DNA from: Naasia lichenicola
GTDB taxonomy: Bacteria > Actinomycetota > Actinomycetes > Actinomycetales > Microbacteriaceae
Assembly (NCBI RefSeq): GCF_004801885.1
Contig: NZ_SSSM01000002.1
Location: 148,732 to 212,731 of the forward strand
Direction: 5' to 3'
Length of the DNA: 64,000 nucleotides
Part shown: piece by piece, positions 8,281 to 16,940 of the stretch
How positions within the stretch are numbered: the stretch's first letter is position 1
Layout: each line of letters opens with the position of its first letter
Made by a program: the position numbers and the translations under genes
Notes under the pieces: model-generated
Database searches by the model: none
Seen by the model: only the letters and a program-made list of their open reading frames with translations
What the model was told of the DNA's origin: nothing

Positions 8281-9624
8281 GTGAGCATCACTGCAGACGA
8301 AGACGCCGCGGTCGAGCGGTTCCGTCAGCTGCTGCGCATCCCCACTGTCTCGAAGCTCGACCGCGATGCCACCGACTGGGCCGCCTTCGATGCCTTCGTC
8401 GTAGCCCTGCCCGCCCTCTATCCCGCACTGCACGCGTCCCTCGAGCGCGAGACCGTCGACGGACACTCGCTGCTCTACCGCTGGCCGGGACGCGAGGGCG
8501 CGACCTCGACGACTCCCACCGTCCTGATGGCGCACTACGACGTGGTCGCGGCCTCCGACGAGGGCTGGCAGCATCCGCCGTTCGCCGCGGAGCTCATCGA
8601 TGGGGTCATCCACGCGCGCGGAGCTATCGACGACAAGGGAGCCCTCGTCGCCATCCTCGAGGCGGTCGAGCGTCTGGCCACGGCCGGCTTCCAGCCCGAG
8701 CACGACGTGCTGCTCAGCTTCGGACACGATGAAGAGACCGCAGGCACGGGTGCCCGCGCCATCGTCGAGCTGCTGCGCTCGCGAGGGATCCGCCCCGCCC
8801 TGGTGCTCGACGAGGGCGGCGCCGTGGTCGAGCCCGGCCTCGTCAAGGGCGTCGACCGCTCGCTCGCCGTCATCGGCGTCACCGAGAAGGGCATCACCAG
8901 CCTGCGGCTCACGGTCGACGAGGCGGGCGGCCACGCCTCCACTCCCCCGAAGCTCACCGCGACCGCGCGCCTCGCCCGCGCCATCACGCGGCTCACCCGA
9001 TCGCCCTTCCCCGCGCGTCTCAATGCGGCGAGCGCCGGTTTCATCGGAGTGCTCGGTGCCAACAGCGGCGGACCCCAGGGCTGGCTGCTGCGCAACCTCC
9101 GCTACACGAAGCCCCTGGTCCTCGTCCTCTTCAGCGCCCTGGGCAACGAGACCCGCGCCATGGTCCGCACGACCGCCGCCGTCACGGAGCTGCACGGCAG
9201 CGACGGCGCCAATGTGCTGGCGGAGCAGGCGTCGGCGATCGTCAACATCCGGATCGGCATCGGCTCGAGCGTCGCCTCGGTGCTGCGCCACGTGCGTCGC
9301 GCCATCCGCGACGACGGGGTTCGGATCGAGGTCCTCCACCCCAGCGAGCCGTCGCCGATCTCTCCGAGCACCGGGCCCGCCTGGGAGGCGATCTCCGCCG
9401 CGCTGGCCACCGTCTATCCGGAATCCATCGCGACGCCGTACACGATGCTGGCCGCGAGCGACGCGCGCCACTTCACCGCCATCAGCGACCACGTCTACCG
9501 CTTCACCCCGTTCGAGCTGCACGCCGCCGACCGCGCGACCCTGCACGCCAGGAACGAGCGCATCCGCGTCGTCAACTGGCTGCGGGGCATCGACTTCTAC
9601 GAGACCCTGCTCTCGAGCCGCTGA
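8281..9624 (+). CDS. M20-family metallopeptidase
   Basis: A di-zinc M20/M28-fold peptidase or amidase of 447 residues. Visible family features are the VLMAHYDVV metal motif (about residue 80), HARGAIDDKGALVAILEA with the bridging Asp, GHDEETAG with the catalytic Glu pair, a Gly/His dimerisation block at GGHASTPP, and a late TMLAASDARHF metal ligand. It resembles carboxypeptidase PM20D1-like enzymes more than small-molecule deacetylases, but the substrate is unknown. The GTG start is set by a TACAGT box 6 nt upstream. The next gene overlaps its stop codon, so it heads a three-gene operon. Confidence 0.88.
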   Translation: MSITADEDAAVERFRQLLRIPTVSKLDRDATDWAAFDAFVVALPALYPALHASLERETVDGHSLLYRWPGREGATSTTPTVLMAHYDVVAASDEGWQHPPFAAELIDGVIHARGAIDDKGALVAILEAVERLATAGFQPEHDVLLSFGHDEETAGTGARAIVELLRSRGIRPALVLDEGGAVVEPGLVKGVDRSLAVIGVTEKGITSLRLTVDEAGGHASTPPKLTATARLARAITRLTRSPFPARLNAASAGFIGVLGANSGGPQGWLLRNLRYTKPLVLVLFSALGNETRAMVRTTAAVTELHGSDGANVLAEQASAIVNIRIGIGSSVASVLRHVRRAIRDDGVRIEVLHPSEPSPISPSTGPAWEAISAALATVYPESIATPYTMLAASDARHFTAISDHVYRFTPFELHAADRATLHARNERIRVVNWLRGIDFYETLLSSR

Positions 9625-10577
9625 TGTCGACGGCCACGCTGCTCCGCGCGCTCGCATCGGGTCCGATCGTGCTCGACGGCGGCCTGGGCACCCTGCTCGA
9701 GGCGCATGGGCACGATCTCTCGAGCGGCCTGTGGTCCGCTCGTCTGCTGGCCGAGCGCCCCGAGGTGATCGCCGACGCCCACCGCGAATTCGTCGACGCG
9801 GGAGCTCGGATCGTGATCTCCGCCTCCTACCAGTCGACCTTCGAGGGGTACGCGGGGATCGGCATCGACGCCACACAGGCCTCTGCACTGATGCGCATCA
9901 GCGTCGACCTCGCCCGGTCTGCGGCAGCCGATCGGCAGGCGTGGGTGGCGGCGTCGGTCGGCCCCTACGGTGCGATGCTCGCGGACGGCTCGGAGTACCG
10001 CGGGGACTACGGCATGTCGGTCGACGAGCTGCGCGACTGGCACCGCCCGCGCATCGCCGCTCTGGCCTCCGCGGGCGCCGATCTGCTGGCCGCGGAGACG
10101 ATCCCCTGCCTCGCGGAGGTGCAGGCGGTCGCCGCCGAGTTCGACGCGGCTGGCGCCCCCGGCTGGATCAGCATCACGGTGCACGATGGGCGGCTGCGGT
10201 CAGGGGAATCGATGGCGGACGCGTTCCGTATCGCGGCATCCTTCCCGGCTGTCCTGGCGATCGGCGTCAACTGCAGCGCACCAGCCGAGATCTCCGACGC
10301 GCTCCGCATCGCGCGCGAGACGACCGACCTCCCGTTCGTCGCATATCCGAACAGCGGAGAGGGATGGGACGCGACGAACCGCACCTGGCTCGGCAGCGCC
10401 GCGTTCCCCGATACCCTCGTCCGCGACTGGCTGGATGGCGGGGCGTCGGTCATCGGCGGCTGCTGCCGCGTCGGACCCGCTCAGATCCGGGGCATGGCGG
10501 ATGTCGTCCACGACCAGTCGCGCGCCGCACCCGAGGTGCCGCCGCAAGCCGAATCGCCCCAGGAGGCACCCCGATGA
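9624..10577 (+). CDS. mmuM: Homocysteine S-methyltransferase
   Basis: Transfers a methyl group from S-methylmethionine (or S-adenosylmethionine) to homocysteine to give methionine. The 317-residue product has the IVLDGGLGTLLEAHG start, a Zn-binding Cys in AIGVNCSAP (about residue 215) and the paired Cys of VIGGCCRVGPAQI near residue 280, the complete Zn site of the family. Its ATG overlaps the peptidase stop codon by one base, and its own stop overlaps the next ATG, so translation is probably coupled. The last 25 residues are a Pro/Gln-rich extension. Confidence 0.92.
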   Translation: MSTATLLRALASGPIVLDGGLGTLLEAHGHDLSSGLWSARLLAERPEVIADAHREFVDAGARIVISASYQSTFEGYAGIGIDATQASALMRISVDLARSAAADRQAWVAASVGPYGAMLADGSEYRGDYGMSVDELRDWHRPRIAALASAGADLLAAETIPCLAEVQAVAAEFDAAGAPGWISITVHDGRLRSGESMADAFRIAASFPAVLAIGVNCSAPAEISDALRIARETTDLPFVAYPNSGEGWDATNRTWLGSAAFPDTLVRDWLDGGASVIGGCCRVGPAQIRGMADVVHDQSRAAPEVPPQAESPQEAPR

Positions 10578-11107
10578 CCGAGACGACGCTCGAGGCGATC
10601 CGCGGCGACATCACGCGGGAGAGAGTGGACGCGATCGTCAACGCCGCGAACAGCAGCCTGCTGGGCGGTGGAGGTGTGGACGGCGCCATCCACCGAGCCG
10701 GCGGACCCGAGATCCTGGCCGCCTGCCGCGCCCTCCGAGCCGGAGCGCTCGCCGACGGACTGCCCACCGGCGACGCCGTCGCGACTCCCGCGGGACGCCT
10801 GCAGGCGACCTGGGTCATCCACACCGTCGGACCGGTGCACTCCACTCGGGAGGACAGGACCGCGCAGCTCGCGAGCGCGTACCGGCGCTCACTCGACGTG
10901 GCCGCCGACCTCGGCGCACGGACCGTGGCGTTTCCGGCCATCTCCGCCGGCGTCTACGGCTGGCCGATGGACGACGCGGCCCGCGTGGCCGTGCGGGCGG
11001 TGCGCGAGACGATCGCTCAGCGCCCCGACGCGTTCGACCTGGTGCGCTTCGTGCTGTTCAGCGACGATGCGCTGCGGGAATTCGAGCTGGCCATCTCCGC
11101 GGCCTGA
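10574..11107 (+). CDS. Macro-domain protein (O-acetyl-ADP-ribose deacetylase type)
   Basis: A stand-alone macro domain of 177 residues that binds or hydrolyses ADP-ribose derivatives. It carries the diagnostic IVNAANSSLLGGGGVDGAIH loop, then GDAVATPAGRL, WVIHTVGP and FPAISAGVYGWP, and closes with the FVLFSDDALREF strand, all as in YmdB/MacroD-type deacetylases. The ATG overlaps the mmuM stop (ATGA) and has AGGAGG upstream, inside mmuM. The link between methionine synthesis and ADP-ribose removal is not obvious; shared expression may be incidental. Confidence 0.93.
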   Translation: MTETTLEAIRGDITRERVDAIVNAANSSLLGGGGVDGAIHRAGGPEILAACRALRAGALADGLPTGDAVATPAGRLQATWVIHTVGPVHSTREDRTAQLASAYRRSLDVAADLGARTVAFPAISAGVYGWPMDDAARVAVRAVRETIAQRPDAFDLVRFVLFSDDALREFELAISAA

Positions 11108-11151
11108 CCGCTTCAGGCCGGGCCGCTGCAGGACAGTCGGACGTCGTCGCC

Positions 11152-11688
11152 TCAGGCGCTCTCGAGCACCGGGCGGAGCTGGGCCACCCAGGCGGAGTAG
11201 CCCGCGTCGTTGAGATGCAGGCGGTCGTCGCTGTACTCCGGCTTGATCTCGCCATCCTCCTCGGCGAGCTCCGGCCAGAGGTCGACCCACTCGGCCTTCA
11301 CCGTCGGGGCGAACTGGCGGACGTGGATGTTGATCTCGCGCACGAGGTCCGCGAGCTCGCGGTCACGCGGCAGGACGGACTGCACGATCACGCGGGTCTC
11401 GGGCAGCTCGTGGTGGATCTTCCAGAGGATGGACTCGATGTTGCGAACGGTCTGCTCGACGGGGCGTCGCCAGGCGAGGTCATTGGTGCCGATCAGCAGC
11501 ACGATCGTGCCGGGCGCCTGCTCGATGACCGACTCGAGCCGCTCGAGGACGAGCTCCGTGGTGTCGCCGCCCACCCCGAGGTTGACCGCCCCCGCATCGG
11601 GAAACCATTCAGCCCAGTTGCCGGCCTCGGTGAGGCTGTCGCCGAGGAAGATCGTCGTGCGCGCGGTCGTGCCTGTGGTGTCGTTCAC
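11152..11688 (-). CDS. SGNH/GDSL-family hydrolase
   Basis: A serine esterase/lipase-fold hydrolase of 178 residues without signal peptide. The four SGNH blocks are clear: FLGDSLTEAG (catalytic Ser), NLGVGGDTT (Gly), LLIGTNDLAW (Asn) and DRLHLNDAGY (Asp-x-x-His). Short platelet-activating-factor-acetylhydrolase-like and TesA-like enzymes look like this; the substrate cannot be told. GTG 11688 has no ribosome site but a TAACCT box ends 6 nt before it. It converges on the macro-domain gene with 44 nt between them. Confidence 0.88.
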   Translation of the reverse strand: MNDTTGTTARTTIFLGDSLTEAGNWAEWFPDAGAVNLGVGGDTTELVLERLESVIEQAPGTIVLLIGTNDLAWRRPVEQTVRNIESILWKIHHELPETRVIVQSVLPRDRELADLVREINIHVRQFAPTVKAEWVDLWPELAEEDGEIKPEYSDDRLHLNDAGYSAWVAQLRPVLESA

Positions 11689-11694
11689 CCTTCG

Positions 11695-11700
11695 AGGTTA
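11695..11700 (-). promoter_or_regulatory. -10 box TAACCT of the SGNH hydrolase gene
   Basis: On the minus strand TAACCT is followed by 6 nt (CGAAGG) and GTG 11688. Same leaderless layout as other genes in the window. Confidence 0.55.
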
Positions 11701-11804
11701 GGGCGGCATGGTGTGTCGCGCCAATGGAAGAGCCCCTCGACGGGTGGTCCACGGTACCCGGACAGCTGATCAGGGTCGTCTTTCGGCAATCTGGCATTCG
11801 GACT

Positions 11805-12659
11805 TCAGATTCCCTCCTTCGCTTCCCTTCGACGACGGAGCAGCAGCGGGACGAAGGGAAGAGCGACGGCCGCGGCGAGACCCACCCCCACGAGGATCAG
11901 GATGGGGGCGGCGAGTCCCGAAGCGCCGTCCTCCGCTGTCAGAGCGACGGCCGGAGCCTGCCGCGCGACCGGTGGATCAGATGCACCGGCAGCCGCACCC
12001 GTCGGCTCCTCCGGACTCGTCGGGGCCGCTGACGGATCTGGAGTCGCCGCGGCGGACGGTACGGAGGCAGTGGGCGGTGCCTGGCCCTCGGCAGCTTGCG
12101 GGGTCGCCACTGGGGAAGGATCGACGGGCGCCGCGGAGGATGGCGTCGCCGACGGTGGAGTGACAACGGGAGGGGCCGCAGCAGGCGCCGCCGGGCCGAC
12201 GCTGCCCGGGTACTTGCCGAACACCTCGACCGCCCAGGTCGTGCCGCCGCCCTCGATCAGTGCGATGCCGATGTCGGTGTAGTCGCCGAGGATGTTGGCG
12301 CGATGGCCGGGCGAATCCATCCAGCCCTGGTGGAGGGACGCGCCCGTCGCGTAGCCCTGGGCGACGTTCTCCGCGGCACCCTGCCAGCCCGCGGGGATCT
12401 GGGAGGAGTAGTCCGGGTTGTGCGACAGGGTGCCGTTCGCCGCGAGCTGCTGCGCCCAGGCGAGGGCGACCTGATCCATGGCGGCGTTGCGGTTGAGGCC
12501 GTTCTGCCCGTTGTCCCAGCGAGCCTGGTCGACGAGTCCGCCGATGGTGTCCTCGTCGTACGCCTGCGCCGGCAGTGCGCCACTGAGGGCGATGAGCACC
12601 GCGATGCCGACGCAGATCGCTGCCGTGAGGAGTGCGCGAAGGTGGACCAGCACCGGCAT
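11805..12659 (-). CDS. Secreted/anchored CAP-domain protein
   Basis: A 284-residue CAP (SCP/PR1, YkwD-like) protein. It has a signal peptide ending near LSGALPAQAYD and a CAP domain at about residues 35-150 with LSHNPDYSSQIP, AENVAQGY, SPGHRANILGDYTDIGIA and WAVEVFGKYPG. A Pro/Ala/Ser-rich linker (about 150-245) leads to a single membrane helix (PILILVGVGLAAAVALPFV) and a basic RRRREAKEGI tail. The tail resembles a sortase-type anchor but I see no LPXTG motif. The CAP His ligands are only partly recognisable. The ATG follows GGGGAAGG. Biochemical function of bacterial CAP proteins is mostly unknown. Confidence 0.87.
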   Translation of the reverse strand: MPVLVHLRALLTAAICVGIAVLIALSGALPAQAYDEDTIGGLVDQARWDNGQNGLNRNAAMDQVALAWAQQLAANGTLSHNPDYSSQIPAGWQGAAENVAQGYATGASLHQGWMDSPGHRANILGDYTDIGIALIEGGGTTWAVEVFGKYPGSVGPAAPAAAPPVVTPPSATPSSAAPVDPSPVATPQAAEGQAPPTASVPSAAATPDPSAAPTSPEEPTGAAAGASDPPVARQAPAVALTAEDGASGLAAPILILVGVGLAAAVALPFVPLLLRRRREAKEGI

Positions 12660-12740
12660 GGCCTTCCCCTCTCGCTCGGCGCTCAGCGCCTCATCGGACC
12701 CGACCCGGACCGCACCTGTCGCGAGCTCCGGTCGCGGATC

Positions 12741-14327
12741 TCACCGAGCCTGACTGCGCCTGACAGTGCCGGCCTCACGCGCCGGCTGCTTCTCGGCGGT
12801 GGCCGTGATCCGGTTGGCCATTCCGCTGAAGATGATGCCGTGGAAGGGCAGGATCGCGAACCAGTACAGCCTGCCGCTGAGCCCGCGGGGGAAGAAGACG
12901 GCTCGCTGGCGGTAGACCGATCCGCCGCCTTCGCCGTCCGTCGCCCACAGTTCGAGCCAGGCGCGCCCCGGCACCTTCATCTCGGCGCGGAGGCGCAGCA
13001 CCTTGCCCCGCTCGATGTGCTCGACCCTCCACCAGTCGAGCGCGTCGCCGGTGTGCAGCCGCTGGGCGTCGCGGCGGCCGCGGCGCAGCCCCACCCCGCC
13101 GACCAGCCTGTCCATCCAGCCGCGCACCGCCCAGGCGAGCGGGAAGGAGTACCAGCCGTTCTGCCCGCCGATGCCCTCGATGACCTTCCACAGCTCCTCA
13201 CGGGGCGCCGCGCTCTTCTGGGTCCGGTCGTCGGTGAAGACGGTGTGGCCGGCCCAGTTCGGATCGGTGGGCAGAGGATCGGACGGAGTGCCCGAGACGC
13301 TGGAGTTGCGCCAGCTGGTCTCGACCTGGCCGTCTCGCTCGCGCTGCAGCGCGTAGCGGACGGCGAGGCGGTAGCGCAGCAGCCCCTCGGCGGGCGGCGG
13401 GATGTAGGCGTCGATGTCGTGCTCCCGGACCACGCAGTCGTGCTGCAGCGACTGGACGAGCGGCACGGCGATCGCCCGCGGCACGGGGGTCACGAGGTTC
13501 ACCCAGTGCGAGGCGAGTCCCGGCGTGAGCAGGGGCAGGCTGGCGATCGGCCGCTGATGCAGGCCCGCCTCGAGGGCGTAGCCGTTCATGGCCTGGCCGT
13601 AGCGCAGCACATCCGGGCCGCCGATGTCGAACGCGCGGTTGAGCCCGACGGGCAGATCGGCCGCCTCGACCAGATAGTGCAGCACGTCGCGGACGGCGAT
13701 CGGCTGGATGAAGTTGCGCACCCACTTCGGCGCGGGCATGTACGGCAGCACATCGGTGAGGTGGCGGATCATCTCGAACGACGCGCTTCCGGACCCGATG
13801 ACGATGCCCGCCTGCAGGATGACCGTCGGCACGCCCGACGCCATGAGCACCTCGCCGACCACTTTGCGGCTCTCGAGGTGCCGGCTCAGCTTCTCGCCGT
13901 CGGGGTGCAGGCCGCCGAGGTAGACGATCCGGGAGACGCCCGCCGCCTTCGCCGCCTTCGCGACGTTCTCGGCGTTGCCGCGCTCGACGTCCTCGAAGCG
14001 CTCGCCGTGACCCTTGGCCATCGAGTGCACGAGGTAGTAGACGGTCTCGACGTCGCGGAAGGCGGCCTCGAGGGTCGATGGGTCGGCGAGGTCGGCCGTC
14101 ACTATCTCCACATCGGGCGCCCATGGCACGTCGGCCAGCTTCTGCGGATCGCGGACCAGTGCCCGCACGGCGAATCCCGCCTCCACCAGCCGCGGAGCGA
14201 GGCGGCCGCCGACGTAGCCGGTTGCACCAGTGACGAGCACGCGCCGGACGTCGCCGGCCGGTGTCGCCTCTCCCTGCTGGGTCGGCTTCGCTGCTGCCTG
14301 ATCGGATCCGTCGGGGCTCGTGGTCAT
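12741..14327 (-). CDS. SDR-family NAD(P)-binding protein fused to DUF2867
   Basis: The 528-residue product has an atypical short-chain dehydrogenase domain (about residues 28-300) starting with the nucleotide loop VLVTGATGYVGGRLAPRL, followed by a C-terminal DUF2867 domain (about 360-510) with LDWWRVEHIERGKVLRLRAEM and the terminal FHGIIFSGMANRI. This two-domain layout is typical of actinobacterial NAD-epimerase/DUF2867 proteins; no reaction is known to me. ATG 14327 lies 6 nt after a TACGCT box without a ribosome site. It is divergent from deoC, with 86 nt between start codons. Confidence 0.87.
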   Translation of the reverse strand: MTTSPDGSDQAAAKPTQQGEATPAGDVRRVLVTGATGYVGGRLAPRLVEAGFAVRALVRDPQKLADVPWAPDVEIVTADLADPSTLEAAFRDVETVYYLVHSMAKGHGERFEDVERGNAENVAKAAKAAGVSRIVYLGGLHPDGEKLSRHLESRKVVGEVLMASGVPTVILQAGIVIGSGSASFEMIRHLTDVLPYMPAPKWVRNFIQPIAVRDVLHYLVEAADLPVGLNRAFDIGGPDVLRYGQAMNGYALEAGLHQRPIASLPLLTPGLASHWVNLVTPVPRAIAVPLVQSLQHDCVVREHDIDAYIPPPAEGLLRYRLAVRYALQRERDGQVETSWRNSSVSGTPSDPLPTDPNWAGHTVFTDDRTQKSAAPREELWKVIEGIGGQNGWYSFPLAWAVRGWMDRLVGGVGLRRGRRDAQRLHTGDALDWWRVEHIERGKVLRLRAEMKVPGRAWLELWATDGEGGGSVYRQRAVFFPRGLSGRLYWFAILPFHGIIFSGMANRITATAEKQPAREAGTVRRSQAR

Positions 14328-14333
14328 CGCGTC

Positions 14334-14339
14334 AGCGTA
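14334..14339 (-). promoter_or_regulatory. -10 box TACGCT of the SDR/DUF2867 gene
   Basis: TACGCT on the minus strand ends 6 nt before ATG 14327. No Shine-Dalgarno is present. Confidence 0.55.
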
Positions 14340-14401
14340 CGCCGCGGGTCCGGCTGGGAGCTTGGGAGTCGCCCCGCCGCCTCCGGTCGCGCGGCGACTC
14401 G

Positions 14402-14407
14402 TAGGCT
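14402..14407 (+). promoter_or_regulatory. -10 box TAGGCT of deoC
   Basis: TAGGCT, then 6 nt (GGGCCC), then ATG 14414. The divergent SDR box lies 62 nt away, so the two leaderless promoters face apart. Confidence 0.6.
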
Positions 14408-14413
14408 GGGCCC

Positions 14414-15142
14414 ATGACCACGCAGACTCTCCCCTCGGTCGCCGAGATCGCCGGACTGATCGATCACGCGATCCTCAAGCCCGAGCTCACCCGCGCCGAC
14501 GTCGACAGCCAGCTCGACACCGCGGCCCAGTACTCCATCTTCAGCGTCTGCGTGCGGCCGTCCGACATCGCGCACGCCGTCTCGAAGCTCGAGGGCAGCG
14601 GCGTGCTGGTGGGCACGGTGATCGGATTCCCGCACGGCACCACGTCATCCCAGGCCAAGGCCGCCGAGGCGCGCCAGGCCATCGCGGACGGCGCGGCCGA
14701 GCTCGACATGGTGCTGAACATCGGCCGGCTGCGCAGCGGTCTCATCACGGATGTCGAGGACGACATCCGTGCCGTCGTCGACGCGGCCGACGGCACGCTC
14801 GTCAAGGTCATCCTCGAGACCGCCTTCCTCTCGGATGAGGAGATCGTGGCCGGCTGCGAGGCGGCCGAGCGCGCGGGAGCCGACTTCGTCAAGACCTCCA
14901 CCGGATTCGCCGGCGGCGGGGCGACCATCCCTCACCTCACCCTGATGCGCGCCAGCGTCTCGGCCGGCGTCGAGGTCAAGGCATCCGGCGGCGTCCGCGA
15001 TCTCGACACCCTCCTCGAGATGCGTGAGCTGGGAGTGACCCGGTTCGGCACCAGCGCGACGGCGACCATCCTCGACGACCTCGCGCATCGACTCGAGCAC
15101 GGCGAGGCCTCCGCCTCGACGACCGACTCCAGCTCCTACTGA
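14414..15142 (+). CDS. deoC: Deoxyribose-phosphate aldolase
   Basis: Splits 2-deoxyribose 5-phosphate into glyceraldehyde 3-phosphate and acetaldehyde in deoxynucleoside catabolism. The 242-residue chain is family length. It begins with IDHAILKPELT, has the GTVIGFPHG block, the Schiff-base lysine in KASGGVRD (about residue 192) and its partner lysine in DFVKTSTGFAGGGAT (about 160). The last 12 residues are a Ser/Thr tail. A leaderless start at ATG 14414 is indicated by TAGGCT 6 nt upstream. A ROK kinase follows after 56 nt and may be cotranscribed. Confidence 0.95.
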   Translation: MTTQTLPSVAEIAGLIDHAILKPELTRADVDSQLDTAAQYSIFSVCVRPSDIAHAVSKLEGSGVLVGTVIGFPHGTTSSQAKAAEARQAIADGAAELDMVLNIGRLRSGLITDVEDDIRAVVDAADGTLVKVILETAFLSDEEIVAGCEAAERAGADFVKTSTGFAGGGATIPHLTLMRASVSAGVEVKASGGVRDLDTLLEMRELGVTRFGTSATATILDDLAHRLEHGEASASTTDSSSY

Positions 15143-15198
15143 TCGCCCCGCACTCCCGAACACCTGACGACAGGCCAGGACAGGACAAGGACAGGACG

Positions 15199-16116
15199 AT
15201 GCGCTTCGCACTGGCGGTCGACCTCGGCGGCACCAAGGTGGAGGCCGCGCTGGTGTCGGAGGATGCCGTCGTGCTCGCCCGATCGCGCCGACGTGCGCCG
15301 ACGGGTCCGGACTCCACGCACGCCTCGCTGTCCGCCGCGCTGTCGACGGTCATCGGCGGGGCCCTCGGCGAGCTGCCGTCCGGATCCGGGCTGACGGGGA
15401 TCGGCATCGGCAGCGCGGGGCCGCTCGACCTCGACGCCGGCACGGTCTCGCCGCTGAACCTGCCCGGCTGCGCCGATTTCCCGCTGCGCCGGACTGTCTC
15501 GGCCGCACGCCCCGAGCTTCCCGTCCACCTCGCGCTGGACGGACTGTGCATCACGCTCGCCGAGCACTGGGTCGGCGCGGCGGTCGGCCGACGGAGCGTG
15601 CTGGGCATGGTGGTCTCGACCGGAATCGGCGGAGGCATCGTCATGGACGGCCGCCCGCTGCTCGGCGGAACGGGCAATGCCGGACACATCGGGCAGGTGA
15701 CGGTCCCGGGCTACCTTCCCGAGGGCGTCGGCGGACTGCCGGCGACCTCCGAGCGCCTGGCGAGCGGGCCGAACATCGTCGGCTGGGCCAGGGAGCTCGG
15801 CTGGCAGGGACGCACGGGCGAGGAGCTCGCCGCTGCCTACGCCGGCGCGGACCCGCTGGCCGTCGCCGCCGTCCGACGCAGCGCGAGCGCCGTCGGCGCG
15901 GTCATCGCCTCGGCGAGCGCCCTGCTCGACCTCGACGTCGTGGTGATCGGTGGGGGGTTCGTCGCGGTCTCGCCCGACTATCTCGCCCTGGTCCGGGAGG
16001 CCCGAGATCAGGCCGCCCCCTTTCCCTTCGTCGCCCGCGCGGAGATCGTGCCAAGCGGACTCGGCGGCGACGGCCCCCTGCTCGGTGCGGCCGCCCTCGT
16101 CCTGCGCTCTGCCTAG
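15199..16116 (+). CDS. ROK-family protein (sugar kinase-like), no zinc motif
   Basis: A 305-residue ROK protein with N-terminal phosphate motif VDLGGTKVEAALV, GIGSAGPLD, VSTGIGGGIV and a late GGGFV loop, so the actin-fold ATPase core is present. Two family marks differ: the usual N-D-A catalytic motif reads ALDGLCITLAE (Asp kept, Asn lost), and the Cys-rich zinc motif after the GH dipeptide is replaced by a cysteine-free stretch (EGVGGLPATSERLASGP). It may be a glucokinase-like enzyme with changed specificity. The upstream leader holds repeated GGACAGGACA units that include the ribosome site. Confidence 0.8.
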   Translation: MRFALAVDLGGTKVEAALVSEDAVVLARSRRRAPTGPDSTHASLSAALSTVIGGALGELPSGSGLTGIGIGSAGPLDLDAGTVSPLNLPGCADFPLRRTVSAARPELPVHLALDGLCITLAEHWVGAAVGRRSVLGMVVSTGIGGGIVMDGRPLLGGTGNAGHIGQVTVPGYLPEGVGGLPATSERLASGPNIVGWARELGWQGRTGEELAAAYAGADPLAVAAVRRSASAVGAVIASASALLDLDVVVIGGGFVAVSPDYLALVREARDQAAPFPFVARAEIVPSGLGGDGPLLGAAALVLRSA

Positions 16117-16119
16117 GCT
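16114..16119 (+). promoter_or_regulatory. -10 box TAGGCT of the 16126 gene
   Basis: TAGGCT overlaps the stop codon of the ROK gene (TAG 16114-16116) and is followed by 6 nt and GTG 16126. The gene can thus be transcribed on its own. Confidence 0.5.
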
Positions 16120-16125
16120 GGCCGC

Positions 16126-16905
16126 GTGGCCGATTTCCGACGCTACCTCCCGCTCAGCAACCGCGAGCCGGTCGATGAGAGCGGCGTCACGGGCGATTGG
16201 CGGCCTCTGACGTCGCAGTCGCTCATGGCTCTGGCGGATCTGCTCGAGTCATTGCCCCCGGACGCCTGGAGCAGCGACAGCATGCGCCCGTCGCGTCGAC
16301 CGTCGATTCTGGGGGGTCCGCTCCGAGACGATGCGCCGCACGAGTCCTCCGGTCTCATGACCGTGACTGCGGTGGCTGAGCGGCTCGCTCACCGGGTCGA
16401 GAGCACCACCTTCGAGCTGCTCTTCCCGACGCTCCTCGTGGGATCCGACCCTCGATCTCCCGACCAGCTGGTGGCCGCGCTGCGGGATGCGGCCGCCGCC
16501 CTCACGCGACGCGGAGTGCGCGACCTGACCGAGGTGATGCTCGCCGCCTGCGACATAGCCCACGCACTGGGCATCGAGCTGCCGCCCATCGACTCGTCCG
16601 CAGGAGTTGCGGGTACACGACCGGTGGTCACCGAAGCGGCGGCGGCGAACGACTCGGTGACCTCCGTCCGGGCCGACTCAGCGTCCGCACCGCCATTCCG
16701 GCGCTTCGACACGAAGGCATTCGGCGCAGCGGTGCTCGCACGGGCCGCGACGTCATCGCCCGCGATCCGCAGCATCGTCCAGCAGCGCACCCTGGCGCCC
16801 ACGGACTCCTCCTGGCGGATCGGATCGGGGCCCGACATCCGTGCCACCTCGGCGGTGCTGCTGCTCTGGGTCGCCGGCCGGGACGTCCGCCCCGTCTTCG
16901 CCTGA
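16126..16905 (+). CDS. Uncharacterised protein, 259 residues
   Basis: I do not recognise this family. The product is soluble-looking, with no signal peptide or membrane helix. It has an acidic/hydrophobic N-terminal third (PLTSQSLMALADLLESLPPD), a central helical part (RLAHRVESTTFELLFPTLLV, then a segment with LRDAAAALTRRGVRDLTEV) and a low-complexity Ala/Ser/Thr stretch before the C-terminus. The start is GTG 16126, 9 nt after the ROK stop, supported by a TAGGCT box. Codon use and GC-rich third positions fit its neighbours, so it looks like a real coding gene, probably lineage-restricted. Confidence 0.7.
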   Translation: MADFRRYLPLSNREPVDESGVTGDWRPLTSQSLMALADLLESLPPDAWSSDSMRPSRRPSILGGPLRDDAPHESSGLMTVTAVAERLAHRVESTTFELLFPTLLVGSDPRSPDQLVAALRDAAAALTRRGVRDLTEVMLAACDIAHALGIELPPIDSSAGVAGTRPVVTEAAAANDSVTSVRADSASAPPFRRFDTKAFGAAVLARAATSSPAIRSIVQQRTLAPTDSSWRIGSGPDIRATSAVLLLWVAGRDVRPVFA

Positions 16906-16940
16906 GCCGCGGTGGTCCGGGTCGGACCGACGAGCAGTCC

